Positions 1-9,286 are shown, counted from the stretch's first letter. The stretch: DNA of 64,000 bases from Pseudogracilibacillus sp037892545 (GCF_037892545.1 NZ_JBBKBG010000006.1:1-64000); one strand, 5' to 3'. Translations and numbers: made by a program. The notes: a model not told the origin generated them from the letters alone.

Positions 1-1
1 A

Positions 2-247
2 GAAAAAAAAGATGAAATGACTAACAGTATGTATGAATTAGCAAGTTCAATGATCGAGATATTAGTTCTACAAGGGATTTTATCTGATTCAACTAATGTA
101 AAATTAGAAAAGAGTAGGCTAGCGGCATTAATTGATGGATTGTCCATTCATGCTCTGTTAAGACCTGACGTCTACTCTCCAGATAAGGTGAAGGAAGTAA
201 TCCGTTATCATTTAGAAACACTCTGCAATGAAAGTCAATTGAGTTAG
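2..247 (+). CDS. TetR-family regulator, C-terminal part
   Basis: The reading frame is already open at the window edge (codons for E-K-K-D-E precede the first ATG at 17), so this is the 3' end of a longer gene. The 76 visible C-terminal residues include a GLSIHALLRPDVYSP stretch followed by a helix ending in YHLETLC. That pattern is common in the ligand-binding and dimerisation domain of TetR/AcrR regulators. The DNA-binding helix-turn-helix would lie upstream of the window, so the target and ligand cannot be judged. Family assignment is by pattern only. Confidence 0.55.
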   Translation, partial: EKKDEMTNSMYELASSMIEILVLQGILSDSTNVKLEKSRLAALIDGLSIHALLRPDVYSPDKVKEVIRYHLETLCNESQLS

Positions 248-462
248 TTGATCATGTATCAATTTTATTCAACGGGTTAGTAGATTTAGTTTTTAGAAGT
301 TTTTCACTTAAAAAGTGCTTAATAATATTTTATATTGTTTAAGCAATTTTATAGGTTTGAAATAAGAGTATTCTTTACCGTTTGGAGGTAAGTAAACATC
401 CATACAAAATGTAATTAAAAGGCGATTAACTATTTGGGTCAATCGCTGTTCAACCGATGTAA

Positions 463-1047
463 GAGGAATCTGAAGCCATCTATAAAGACTTGTTTGAACA
501 TCTTAAATCTAGAGGACTTCGAGATGTTTGGCTCGTGGTATCCGATGCTCATCAAAGTCTTCCCAAAGCCATCAAAGAATCGTTTGTTGGTTGCTCCTGG
601 CAACGATGCAGAGTACACTTTATGCGAAATATCTTAGCACATATTCCGATCCTGGGGAAAGAATTCTTCGCTTCACGACTGAAGCAAATTTGGCTCCAAC
701 CGGACTATAAAACAACGCTCGCTTATGCTGAAACCTTAATGGATGAATATGAGGGGAAATATCCTGCTGCTATTCAAATCTTAGCATCAGGGTTAGAAGA
801 CTCCCTGCAGTTTTATCATTTTAAACAGGTTGATCACCGGAAAATATCCTCCACCAATATGCTGGAACGACTGAATCGTGAAATACATAGAAGGACGAAT
901 GTCGTCGGTGTTTTCCCCAATCAGGATTCATACATCCGTCTGGAAACCAACTACTTGATGGAGTACCATGAAGATTGGTCCGCTAGACGATCCTATATCA
1001 ATCCAAAAATACTGCAAGAAATTCAAGAACAACGCAAAGTGGCATAA
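463..1047 (+). pseudogene. IS256-family transposase, 3' remnant
   Basis: About 195 codons of the C-terminal part of an IS256-type (mutator) DDE transposase. An in-frame TAA lies just upstream (460-462) and the first third of the protein, with the first catalytic Asp, is missing. What remains includes VVSDAHQSLPKAI with the second Asp, the family signature WQRCRVHFMRN, and STNMLERLNREIHRR, which carries the Glu of the triad. An internal TTG at 490 could serve as a start, but the product could not be active. The frame ends at 1047. The AT-rich stretch to about 1096 probably contains the old element end, but no inverted-repeat partner is visible. Confidence 0.85.
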
Positions 1048-1572
1048 ACCCTTTTCGGGTGCTGATGGCTTTTGCGAAATTTATTTGACATTAACTGCAG
1101 TTCAGAGTGGGATAATAAAAAATTAAATGAAATATATTTAATCACTATTTAAAGGGTTAAATAAATCAGGAGTGAGCGAATGCTCACCCCAACATTTGAC
1201 TAAAAACCTAAAAGTCCCTCATTACTCTAGATTCTGTCCCGATTGTATTTATTGAAAATCAAATTGAGCATCCTAGCTTTCTCAATATTTCATAAATTAT
1301 TCTCTATTCAAGCTTTCATTTGTGTTACAATCCTCGATATGTAAAAGATGTCTGACATTTTGTTTGTTGAATAATATAAATTAAACGTGCGTTCCATAGT
1401 CTAATTTATATTATTTTGATAGATTTTTGTCCAACTCTGTCGGGTCATCATACTTTATAGAATTGAACGATTCTTTGAACATGACATTGACGCTAATCAT
1501 AGAGCACTAGGGAGGAATCCTAGCTCCTAATGTTTTTTAATTCACATGGATTACACCAGTGTTTAGCTCCAA
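1048..1572. other. Gene-free stretch with three small dyads
   Basis: No convincing reading frame was found. Three inverted repeats are visible: a 6-bp hairpin GTGAGC-GAAT-GCTCAC near 1173-1188; a 14-bp AT-rich dyad with arms at 1370-1383 and 1402-1415; and a small GC-rich dyad around 1507-1525. The last two could act as terminators or operators. The region separates the IS256 remnant from the 3' end of the MBL gene, which is read from the other strand. Confidence 0.4.
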
Positions 1573-2259
1573 TTATAATATAATCTTTCCACCATGATAA
1601 CAATAATAATTTTCAGCTCTAAGATTTTTAATCTTTATTAAAGACCGTTCTGCTTGCTCAACATTTAAACAATAGTTTGGATTAGCTACAACTAATTTAT
1701 AATTCTCGTTAACAGCTGCATCACCTGTAATTACACTGTTTAACTTTGGAAAATATAATGAAATATGACCTGATGTATGTCCTGGTGTTGCTATTATTCT
1801 ACAATTATTATATAAAATCATATCACCATCATGTACCTTTTCATCAATTGAAACATGCTTCAAATTCTTTAAATGTTGTATAAACCGTTTACCAAATTCT
1901 TTTTCTTCATTTGGCATACTTTTTAGCATTTCTTCAGCTTGAAGTAATCTCTCAGATTTCATTTCACCGCTAATGTACTTTGATTCAGTTTCACTAGCTA
2001 TAATGTTAACCCACGGATACTTTTCTTTGAAATCATATAAGGAACCGATATGGTCATCATCATAGTGAGTAACGATTATGTTTGTTAAATTTTTCGCATT
2101 ATAACCAGTTCTTATAATTTCATTTTCAATTAAACCTATAAAATTCGGATATCCTGTATCAACTAAGGTTAATTCATCCTTCAATAAAACTAAGCTAGGA
2201 TAAATAAAATTTTTTTGTCCATTAAATTCAAATTCGATAGGTAGTTCAATTATCTCCAT
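1573..2259 (-). CDS. MBL-fold metallo-hydrolase
   Basis: A 228-residue metallo-beta-lactamase-fold hydrolase. It shows the zinc-binding motif THYDDDHIGS (an HxHxDH variant with Tyr between the first His and Asp), a downstream GHTSGHISLY motif with the next His, and ITGDAA with the bridging Asp. The fold is used by many thioesterases, lactonases and phosphodiesterases, so the substrate is unknown. The start at 2259 is chosen because GGAGGG sits five bases upstream; the frame stays open further upstream but without a good ribosome binding site. An IS21 element has inserted about 70 bp before this start, so the native promoter may be displaced. Confidence 0.85.
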   Translation of the reverse strand: MEIIELPIEFEFNGQKNFIYPSLVLLKDELTLVDTGYPNFIGLIENEIIRTGYNAKNLTNIIVTHYDDDHIGSLYDFKEKYPWVNIIASETESKYISGEMKSERLLQAEEMLKSMPNEEKEFGKRFIQHLKNLKHVSIDEKVHDGDMILYNNCRIIATPGHTSGHISLYFPKLNSVITGDAAVNENYKLVVANPNYCLNVEQAERSLIKIKNLRAENYYCYHGGKIIL

Positions 2260-2319
2260 TTTTCCCTCCAAATTGATTATTTGTTTATACATTTCCATAG
2301 TTTCAACTCTAACTTTGAC

Positions 2320-2328
2320 GCATTTGTT
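2320..2328. repeat. IS21 target-site duplication, left copy
   Basis: The nine bases GCATTTGTT directly precede the TGT terminus of the IS21 element. They are repeated exactly at 4733-4741 after its ACA terminus. A direct repeat of this kind is the footprint of transposition. Confidence 0.85.
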
Positions 2329-2404
2329 TGTATTTTGCAAGCAAAAAGTTTAGAAAAATGCAGTGGAAAGTTTAGAACTTTGCCATCCCCTATTTTTAAT
2401 TTGA

Positions 2405-3127
2405 TTAACGATTTGATAAAGCGTATTTTACACGATAACTACCACCAGTAAAGCTCAAAATATGTGCATGGTGGATTACTCGATCTACTAAAGCCGCAGT
2501 TAAACGCGCATCCACAAATATTTTATTCCACTGACTAAATTCTAAATTTGATGTGATGATGAGACTTTTTCGTTCATACCAATCGGAAATTAATTGAAAT
2601 AATAATTCAGCTCCATCTTTACTAAATGGCACGTATCCCATCTCATCTAGAATAATCATATCAACCTTTTGAAAGCGATTGCGGAAGGTCTGAAATCGAC
2701 CTTCGGTCCACGACTTCTCCAATATCTCAATTAAATCTGCTACTCTGTAAAAACGAACTTCATATCCATTTCTACAAGCTTTTCTTCCCAATGCTGTTGC
2801 TAAATGGGATTTTCCAGTTCCTGGTGCTCCTGTTAGAATTATATTCTCTTTCCTTTTAATAAAACTAAGAGATTCAAGAGTATCTCTATTAAAATTTTGC
2901 GGAAAATGGATTTGATCATCCCATTGATAATCCGTTAGTTCTTTCTTATTCATAAATTTTGCCTTTTTTATTAAACGTTCTGCTTTTGCTATTTCTCTAA
3001 GCTCTATTTCTTGGGTTAATACATCTACTAAATATTGCTCTGGATTCTCAAAGCTAATTTTCTCGTATATATCGGCAATATAAGCTAAACGTAAAACTTT
3101 ACATTTTTCTTTAACCCTATCAGTCAT
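2405..3127 (-). CDS. istB: IS21 helper ATPase IstB
   Basis: An AAA+ ATPase that assists the IS21 transposase in target DNA capture. Walker A is GAPGTGKSHLATAL, Walker B is MIILDEMGY, and the sensor region is LIITSNLEFSQW. The protein is about 240 residues, normal for IstB. The start at 3127 is preferred because AAGGTG lies six bases upstream and the ATG overlaps the istA stop by eight bases, implying translational coupling. An in-frame ATG five codons earlier (3142) is the alternative. Confidence 0.93.
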   Translation of the reverse strand: MTDRVKEKCKVLRLAYIADIYEKISFENPEQYLVDVLTQEIELREIAKAERLIKKAKFMNKKELTDYQWDDQIHFPQNFNRDTLESLSFIKRKENIILTGAPGTGKSHLATALGRKACRNGYEVRFYRVADLIEILEKSWTEGRFQTFRNRFQKVDMIILDEMGYVPFSKDGAELLFQLISDWYERKSLIITSNLEFSQWNKIFVDARLTAALVDRVIHHAHILSFTGGSYRVKYALSNR

Positions 3128-4595
3128 GCTGAACACCTTCATTCACATCTGTTTGACCGGTAGGTCTTAACGAATCATATATATTCCAATCTACATCATA
3201 GGGATGTTTTATTGAGTCTCTAGAATGATTATTATAAAGTGACTCTTCGGGTAATAATTCATAAAACCTTAAATCTATTTCTCTCATATCATGATGAATA
3301 ATCAAGTTTAATAACCAATCTATACGTTCTTTTCTTAGTTTCATCGAATCTATGTTCAAGTAATAAGAAATGCGGCCTGGTAAGTATGAAAAATATCTTG
3401 AATATACAACTGAACGTGGTTTTTTTCTCCAATTTTTTAGAATAGCTTGCCATGGGAGTTCTCTTTCTTGATTCATGTATGGTCTATGCCCTTTGGAAAG
3501 TAGCTCGCCGTTCAGGGAAACAACTTTGTATGTATTCCAATATAAAATGAGTTGTAACTTACCGTAATGATAACTTTTAGGTACATGGACTAACGTTTCG
3601 TCAATTCGCACTTCTCCGTATTTATTCGCAGAAGTCATCGCTTGTTTAAAAACTGGATATTCAGATTCGGGCAATGCCAGTCCATATTTCTTTTCTGCTT
3701 TAAATAAATCTGTAATTAAACAGCCTTTTATATAATGAGACCGTTGTTGATCCTCTTTACACTTTTCAAATAAACGATCACGTAAGTGAGCGAAGTCTTT
3801 CATGATAGGGGACGGTGTGAAAAAATTATAGCGAATATATCCTACCTTGTTTTCTACATGACCCTTTTCATTTCCCTTCCTAGCGTTGCAAGCTTGTGCT
3901 TCAAAACCGTAATGATTTGCGAAATGTAAAAATGTTTCATTAAAGACTGTTTCTCGACCACGTCCTCTTGCTTTTACAACTGCAGCTGAAAGATTATCTA
4001 AACGGAGCTTCCTAGGTACAAATCCAGCTTGGTTAAAAAGTACTTTCAGACCTTCTAAAAAACATTCTTGATTTTCAGCTGGTAGTGGTACGACATAACC
4101 TGCATTACTGTAAGGAAAACTCATCACCAAAACATGGATATCTTTTGTTTTGCCATCTGCGATGGCTTCTGTAACGCCAAAATCCACTTGTGCTTCAGCT
4201 GGTGGATGAGTTAACCTTTCATATTCTTCTCTCAATCCTTCCGAATCTTCTAGTATTTTTTCTTTCCATTCTTCCTTTATAAAATTGCAAATGGTTCGAT
4301 AAGAACCAGTAAAACCCATCTTTTTTAATCCTTCAAAAATGTTCTTGTTGTTCCGTCTAAGTTTCTTTTTTAGCGAATAATCTTCACTTAACCAATCGAT
4401 TACAATTTCTCCCCATTTATCTTCATACATCATGCCTTTCCTTACTATATTTTTTTCTTGGGGTATTTGATCTTCATCAGCGTATTTTTTTACCGTTACC
4501 CAACTAAAACCAGTCCGTTTAGAAATTTCGTTGATTGACAGTGATTTAATATTCCTTAACTTTTTGATATGATTAATTTCAGGCATTGCTAGCAT
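3120..4595 (-). CDS. istA: IS21 transposase IstA
   Basis: A 491-residue DDE transposase of the IS21 family. The N-terminus has a helix-turn-helix (LSINEISKRTGFSWVTVKKY). The catalytic core includes AQVDFGV with the first Asp, LRLDNLSAAV with the second Asp and GNEKGHVENKVGYIR with the Glu. Its length is normal and no internal stop is seen, so it is probably functional. The start at 4595 follows a GGAGG eight bases upstream. It is transcribed with istB, whose start overlaps the istA end. Confidence 0.93.
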   Translation of the reverse strand: MLAMPEINHIKKLRNIKSLSINEISKRTGFSWVTVKKYADEDQIPQEKNIVRKGMMYEDKWGEIVIDWLSEDYSLKKKLRRNNKNIFEGLKKMGFTGSYRTICNFIKEEWKEKILEDSEGLREEYERLTHPPAEAQVDFGVTEAIADGKTKDIHVLVMSFPYSNAGYVVPLPAENQECFLEGLKVLFNQAGFVPRKLRLDNLSAAVVKARGRGRETVFNETFLHFANHYGFEAQACNARKGNEKGHVENKVGYIRYNFFTPSPIMKDFAHLRDRLFEKCKEDQQRSHYIKGCLITDLFKAEKKYGLALPESEYPVFKQAMTSANKYGEVRIDETLVHVPKSYHYGKLQLILYWNTYKVVSLNGELLSKGHRPYMNQERELPWQAILKNWRKKPRSVVYSRYFSYLPGRISYYLNIDSMKLRKERIDWLLNLIIHHDMREIDLRFYELLPEESLYNNHSRDSIKHPYDVDWNIYDSLRPTGQTDVNEGVQHD

Positions 4596-4732
4596 CCTTT
4601 CGTCCTCCCACCATTGATTGATTCGACACCAATAACGGTAGGGTATTTCGAAGGGACTGGCAAGCCTTTTTCTTTGTACAATCTTCTAACATTTTTGTTG
4701 CAATACTCTTAACTTTTATTTTGCACTAAACA

Positions 4733-4741
4733 GCATTTGTT
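4733..4741. repeat. IS21 target-site duplication, right copy
   Basis: Exact second copy of GCATTTGTT directly after the element's ACA end. The neighbouring bases differ from those beside the left copy, so the duplication is nine bases if the element ends in TGT...ACA. Confidence 0.85.
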
Positions 4742-4772
4742 CAATTAATTGTTTAGATTGTCGTTTATCCAA

Positions 4773-5435
4773 CTAACTAATTTTATTTATTTTTTTTGAA
4801 GATGACTTTTCCTTCTTTGGCCAAATGGTGTAAGAAAATGACCAAATAAAATCGATAAATAAAATAACACCCCAGACAGCATTTACTTTGTTAATCTTCG
4901 GATCCTCATAAAGTTGGAAAAATTTCCCAATTTGATTAAAATTCAAATCTTGCCAACCTGTAAAGTTGTCAATGTTCCAAAAGACAATTTGGGCAATCAC
5001 AAAAATGACAAGGTGGATATACCAACCTTCTCTTTCTTCCTTTGCATGAGCTCGACCATACTTTTTCTCTACAGCGCTCTCGCTTGTTTGTAAGTCAGGA
5101 ACTGTTTCCCCTTTCCAACTTGCAACTTTCTTTTTAAAATAGTGGTCTAATCGTTTAAAATCCTTTTTTCCTTCAAAAATAAGATAAATATAGAAAATTG
5201 CTGTAATAATCTGAAACGAATCAAGCGTTCCAGTTTGTAAATAATCATAAATGGCCAGAAATGCTAGGAATAATTCGTTCAGAATTAATAATATAATAAA
5301 GGCAAAACCGACAGCGTTCTTTCGAAACCAGTACCTCATAATAAAAAAGAGCCCTGCAAACACTAAAAATAGAATTTCTGCGATAATCACAATTAGCCAT
5401 TTATACTGCATCAAAAAGTCCATCATTTCCATCAT
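4773..5435 (-). CDS. Hypothetical multi-pass membrane protein
   Basis: A 220-residue protein I do not recognise. Three hydrophobic segments lie in the N-terminal half (about residues 12-35, 41-62 and 74-88). A charged cytoplasmic-looking linker (90-140) carries KKYGRAHAKEEREGW. Two more hydrophobic segments follow (about 141-155 and 188-207), and the tail is Lys/Ser-rich. A Shine-Dalgarno AAGGGGTGAT precedes the start. Before the IS21 insertion this gene and the MBL gene were about 0.1 kb apart on the same strand, so they may once have been co-transcribed. Confidence 0.6.
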   Translation of the reverse strand: MMEMMDFLMQYKWLIVIIAEILFLVFAGLFFIMRYWFRKNAVGFAFIILLILNELFLAFLAIYDYLQTGTLDSFQIITAIFYIYLIFEGKKDFKRLDHYFKKKVASWKGETVPDLQTSESAVEKKYGRAHAKEEREGWYIHLVIFVIAQIVFWNIDNFTGWQDLNFNQIGKFFQLYEDPKINKVNAVWGVILFIDFIWSFSYTIWPKKEKSSSKKINKIS

Positions 5436-5621
5436 CTTATCACCCCTTATTCAAGAAAATAGCCTATTTGTTAAATAATTAGTTTTAATTTTAGTAAACA
5501 TTAACGTGCACATACATATAAAATCTTTAAACAATTTTACATGGATATTTGGGTAAGTGTCAAATAATCACCACCTGTTTTCAGATGGGGATTTGATTTA
5601 TGTTTTATTTAGATTTATTAG

Positions 5622-6155
5622 GAACATGGCAGTCCTGCGAGAGTGTCGGTGACCATGACAGGAATTCCGGATAATACGAAAAGAAAAGCGTTTGAATCGG
5701 TTATAAAGCAGGGTATTTTTAGCTTTGACTTAAACGGTGAAGTACAAGAAATTAAAGCAGAAGAAGATATTCCAATAGACATATTAAATGCCTTATGGCA
5801 AGATCACAAGCTAAATGCGATGGACAACCCATATGGAACGTGTCATGCTCGTTTGAACGGAAACTGTCCTCATATGGAAGCTCCCCCTTGTTTGACTTGT
5901 GGTAGCAATCAAACACCATGTAAGGATTTAGCCGTTGGCTTTTCAGAATTGGATAAGCAAAAATATGAGCTTCACATTAAAACAACTACAAAAGCAATTG
6001 AAATAGCTAAACAAAGAGGTCGAGAAGATATAGCTGTGAAAAACGAAAAAAATTTACAACGTTACCAGAACATTTTAAACACCCTTCAAGAAGGAAATAT
6101 TATCTTTGGTAGACAAGACCGTATGAAAAGAAAGTTAGGTGTTCAAAATGGCTGA
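5622..6155 (+). pseudogene. Tn554-like recombinase TnpB, C-terminal remnant
   Basis: The frame opens just after a TAG at 5619 and encodes the tail of a Tn554-type tyrosine recombinase. IPDNTKRKAFE corresponds to the segment just after the catalytic Tyr in these proteins. It is followed by a Cys-rich region (YGTCHARLNGNCPHMEAPPCLTCGS) that I associate with TnpB-like C-termini, then a basic helical tail. The catalytic core with Arg and His is missing upstream, and the residues where the Tyr would lie read VTMTG. The next gene (tnpC-like) overlaps its stop, as in the Tn554 operon. A GTG at 5643 is the first usable start but need not be real. Confidence 0.7.
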
Positions 6156-6409
6156 ATATGACCGTACTGTCCACTTGAAAGCCATTCATGCCAAGCGTAA
6201 GGCTAACACCTATCAAAAGGTAGATGAAGCCATCAAAAGGCTTATAAAGGCTAATGAAAAAATAAACTTTAACAGTGTATCGAGTGAAGCTGATGTATCA
6301 AAAGCAACACTATATAACAATAAAGACTTTCGTTTGAGGATTGAAACATTACGAGATCAACAATCACAAGTACCAACACCTAAACAATTAAAAAGAGAAA
6401 TGAGCGAAA
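6148..6409 (+). pseudogene. TnpC-like (DUF6262) gene, 5' part, cut by IS1182
   Basis: About 87 residues with a small HTH-like segment (INFNSVSSEADVSKATLYNNKDFRLRIETLR). This is typical of the short TnpC/DUF6262 partner of Tn554-like recombinases. AGGTG lies six bases before the ATG, which overlaps the tnpB stop by eight bases. From 6410 the DNA is the IS1182 inverted repeat, and the frame stops within it. The missing C-terminal coiled coil is found beyond the element at 8197-8289. Confidence 0.75.
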
Positions 6410-8084
6410 GAGGCTGGGACATAACTAGTCTCAAATAAATAAAAGTGGTGTGGTTTACATGTTTTTTGTAGACCACACCACTTTTTCTTGTTTTTAAATG
6501 AAAATTGTTGTGCTTCTCCTTGTTAATGGCAGTGAACTTCCTTAAATTCACTGCCATTAACGCAAATCCAATCTCGTTATGAACTTGGGATTTTCCCCGC
6601 ACACTCATGCGAGTGAGACCCAAATTAGCCTTCAAAAATCCAAAGAATGGCTCTACATCTATTTTACGTTTACCGTAAATTTCACCAGTCTCTTCGTTTG
6701 AAAGCTTTTCTCTTATGTATGTTTTATGAGTTTCCCACTTCTTATTATAAAATAGTTTTCGATTATTCCCCTCTTTCGCTTTGGTACATAAGTCACGAAG
6801 AGGACAACCATCACAACTAACACTTTCGTACACTTTAAAATTACGTCTAAATCCATAACGGTCTGTTCGATAAGTATCATATTGGTATGGCATCAATTGA
6901 CCATTAAGGCAGGTGTAGCGATCATTCGTTTTATCATAAGACCAATTCGCTGGATTGAATGGGTCTTCCTTATACTTTTTCTTTTTTTCCTTGCGGTATT
7001 GTCCATACGTAATCAAAGGGACACGATGACGATTGTTTATAATATCATCATAATTTTGTTCACTTCCATAACCAGTATCAGCTACGACATATGTTGGTAA
7101 GGTGAAATATTTCTCTTCGATTGTATCTAAAAAAGGAATCAAGGTACGTGTATCTGTTGGGTTAGGATATATGTCATAAGCTAGGGCGTATTGTCCTTCT
7201 GTTGCCACTTGTAGATTATATCCTGCTTTTAATTGTCCGTTCCTCATATAGTCATCTTTCATGCGCATGAATGTTGCATCATAATCTGTTTTCGAATAAC
7301 TATTTCGTTCTGCGAATATTTCCATGTCTTTTGCGTATTTCTGCTTCCGGGTTAACCAATCGTTGAATTGTTTACGATGTTTTTTCGGTTCTTTTCGTTC
7401 CGAGCGTAGTGCCTTTCGTTTGTCTACATCGGATGCTTCCATTCGCTTCGTATAAGCATCAATTGTTTCATCTAATTTTTCAACGATTGTTTCCAATTCA
7501 TCTGCGGATAATTCCTCTGGATTTTCTCGTTCAATGGCAGGGACAATCTCCTTTTCCAATAATTCCTCGTATGCACGATTTGATTTTTCTACTAGGTTTG
7601 CACTATATCTTTCGGTTGATCTGCGCCAAACGAATGTAAATTTATTGGCATTCGCTTCGACTTTCGTACCATCGATGAAAATGGCTTCCGCATCTATTTC
7701 TTTTTCCTCAATTAAAGTACAACGAAATTGAACGAAACATTGGCGTAAAAGCTCTTCCGTATGTTCATTACTGCGAAAACGGTTGATAGATCTGTAGCTT
7801 GGCTCGTATCCTTGTGCTAACCACATCATCCGGATGCTATCTTTTACCAGTGCTTCTATTTTGCGTCCAGAAAATACGGACTGTGTATAGGCGCATAAAA
7901 TAATTTTCATCATCATTTTCGGGTGGTAAGCTGGACAACCTGTTTGTCGTGCGTACTGGCCAAAGGCTTCCTCGGGAATACTTTCCACTAATTCATGTAC
8001 TGTAAAGGCAATATCATTTTTTGGTAATTTTATTTCTAAATCTAAAGGCAAAATAACTTGATTCATGGTATAATGTTTAAACAT
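6357..8084 (-). CDS. IS1182-family transposase
   Basis: A 575-residue DDE transposase. FIDGTKVEANANKFTFVW carries the first Asp, VADTGYGSEQNY the second, and KRKIDVEPFFGFLKANLGLTR the Glu region. A Cys motif (CDGCPLRDLCTKA) sits between them, as in IS1182 proteins. GGAGG seven bases upstream supports the start. The last 45 or so residues run through the element's hairpin and inverted repeat, and the final 17 codons read into tnpC DNA. A one-base slip in the A-run near 6487 could explain this, but the catalytic region is complete. Confidence 0.92.
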   Translation of the reverse strand: MFKHYTMNQVILPLDLEIKLPKNDIAFTVHELVESIPEEAFGQYARQTGCPAYHPKMMMKIILCAYTQSVFSGRKIEALVKDSIRMMWLAQGYEPSYRSINRFRSNEHTEELLRQCFVQFRCTLIEEKEIDAEAIFIDGTKVEANANKFTFVWRRSTERYSANLVEKSNRAYEELLEKEIVPAIERENPEELSADELETIVEKLDETIDAYTKRMEASDVDKRKALRSERKEPKKHRKQFNDWLTRKQKYAKDMEIFAERNSYSKTDYDATFMRMKDDYMRNGQLKAGYNLQVATEGQYALAYDIYPNPTDTRTLIPFLDTIEEKYFTLPTYVVADTGYGSEQNYDDIINNRHRVPLITYGQYRKEKKKKYKEDPFNPANWSYDKTNDRYTCLNGQLMPYQYDTYRTDRYGFRRNFKVYESVSCDGCPLRDLCTKAKEGNNRKLFYNKKWETHKTYIREKLSNEETGEIYGKRKIDVEPFFGFLKANLGLTRMSVRGKSQVHNEIGFALMAVNLRKFTAINKEKHNNFHLKTRKSGVVYKKHVNHTTFIYLRLVMSQPLSLISLFNCLGVGTCDC

Positions 8085-8192
8085 AAGAGCACCTCCGTAA
8101 ATTATTGAGTCGTTACTTTAATTTTACCAGAAGGTGCTCTTTTTGTTTATACTTTTTATTTTTGAGGCTTATTTGGGTTTTGTCCCAGCCTC
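6410..8192 (-). mobile_element. IS1182-family insertion sequence (about 1783 bp)
   Basis: The left end GAGGCTGGGACATAAC (6410 on) matches the reverse complement of the right end, GAGGCTGGGACAAAAC (ending at 8192), at 15 of 16 bases. The ends share further AAATAA and ATAAA blocks inside. A single long transposase gene fills the element on the minus strand. It interrupts a tnpC-like gene whose two halves flank it. No clear direct target repeat was found at the junctions. Confidence 0.88.
6440..6487. terminator. Strong hairpin near the IS1182 left end
   Basis: Arms AAAAGTGGTGTGGTTTAC and GTAGACCACACCACTTTTT pair almost perfectly around a T-rich loop, with A- and T-runs outside. It can act as a bidirectional terminator that isolates the element. 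It lies inside the 3' end of the transposase frame. Confidence 0.65.
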
Positions 8193-8196
8193 ATCT

Positions 8197-8289
8197 CTGA
8201 AAAGAAAAAATAAGAAGTTGGAAGAGGAAAATAAACAATTAAGGGAACAATTGAAAGTGGCTTACGCAGATGTCTATAAAAAGTTATGA
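8197..8289 (+). pseudogene. TnpC-like gene, 3' part after IS1182
   Basis: Beginning right after the element's right end, one frame encodes 30 residues of heptad-like coiled coil (LKRKNKKLEEENKQLREQL) ending VYKKL and a stop. This is the usual C-terminus of DUF6262/TnpC proteins and completes the interrupted gene at 6148. It has no start of its own. The two halves do not join cleanly in frame at the assumed ends, so a few bases may have been lost or the element boundary is off by a little. Confidence 0.65.
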
Positions 8290-8344
8290 GAGAGAACGTT
8301 GTTCTCCATTTACACATAAAAAATATTATTGTTGGGGGGATAGC

Positions 8345-9286
8345 ATGATAAATGAACATAAGCATGAAGCAGTTTTAAATACACTGGGGATTAATAAAAA
8401 AACACTTATAGGTTTCGGTATGGAAGCATTCGTTTATAAATACGACGAGCAACGTGTATTAAAAATTTATAATAGTGATATGACTTCAGCTTCAAAACAG
8501 CATACACTTAAAAACTTTTATAATGTTCTCGATATTTCAAACGTAAATATAGAACTCCCCCAAATTGAACAAATCATGGAGATTAATGGGACTATAGTTA
8601 CGATTGAGAAACTAATTAATGGTCGGAATATGAGGGAAGCTATAGAGAATTCTCCAGAAGAGAAAATAGAAAAATTGATGAAAAACCACTTGTTGGCATT
8701 GCTAAAAACAAGGGATGTCAATATTCAAGGTGCTTTTAAAGGAATTAAACTTTTTCATGAGGCTGATGTACCAGAAAGTAATGATTGGTATCAGTACTTA
8801 CATAATCTCTTGCACTATCAACTTTCAAAAGTAGAACCGTACTTACAAGAATATGTTGAGCGATTTAATGAAAAAGTAGATGCTTTATTTCGTGCATTGT
8901 CAGGTGATTACACAGGAAAATATACTCTAATTCATGGGGATTTTTGTCCGGAAAATATACTTGTAAATTCAAACTGTGAAGTAACTGGAATTATTGATTT
9001 CGGTCTTATGACCATGCAAGGTGATTTCCTTTTTGATGTAGCAACAGGATGGCTTTTCTTCGATATGTACGATCAGTACACATTTGATTTTAAAACAAAA
9101 TATTTAAACTTAGTAATCAAAACTTTCGGTGAAAAAGTAAAATCGAAAATATTCTTGTATGTGCTTCTTTACAGTATTTATTCTGTCAACTTCTATTCAG
9201 ATGACTTTAGTGATGGCCATGCGGATTGGTGTATACGAAATTTAAATGATCAAAACCTTTGGAAAGAGGTAGAATTTGATAATTAA
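8345..9286 (+). CDS. Aminoglycoside-phosphotransferase-like kinase
   Basis: A 313-residue protein of the APH/choline-kinase fold. The catalytic loop is LIHGDFCPENILVNS (Brenner motif with Asp and Asn), followed by GIIDFGLMT with the metal-binding Asp. An N-terminal lobe holds a VLKIYNS lysine. The start at 8345 follows a GGGGGG stretch at good spacing; the frame is open 25 codons further upstream without support. It lies directly behind the tnpC-like gene, where Tn554 carries its resistance genes, so it is probably cargo. The substrate may be an antibiotic or a metabolite; the sequence does not say which. Confidence 0.82.
   Translation: MINEHKHEAVLNTLGINKKTLIGFGMEAFVYKYDEQRVLKIYNSDMTSASKQHTLKNFYNVLDISNVNIELPQIEQIMEINGTIVTIEKLINGRNMREAIENSPEEKIEKLMKNHLLALLKTRDVNIQGAFKGIKLFHEADVPESNDWYQYLHNLLHYQLSKVEPYLQEYVERFNEKVDALFRALSGDYTGKYTLIHGDFCPENILVNSNCEVTGIIDFGLMTMQGDFLFDVATGWLFFDMYDQYTFDFKTKYLNLVIKTFGEKVKSKIFLYVLLYSIYSVNFYSDDFSDGHADWCIRNLNDQNLWKEVEFDN

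Larger units (their letters stand above)
2329..4732 (-). mobile_element. Complete IS21-family insertion sequence (2404 bp)
   Basis: The element begins TGTATTTTGCAAG and ends, read inward on the other strand, TGTTTAGTGCAAAA. The two termini align over about 25 bases (TGT, TGCAA, AAAAGTT, AG in register), as expected for IS21 ends. It carries overlapping istA and istB on the minus strand, both open. It is flanked by an exact 9-bp duplication. The length and gene order fit the family. Intact genes, matching ends and a perfect duplication suggest a fairly recent insertion between a membrane-protein gene and the MBL gene. Confidence 0.92.

Noticed and set aside
434..710. Separate small proteins in the IS256 region
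   Set aside because: They are alternate frames of the transposase remnant, whose family motifs fix the true frame.
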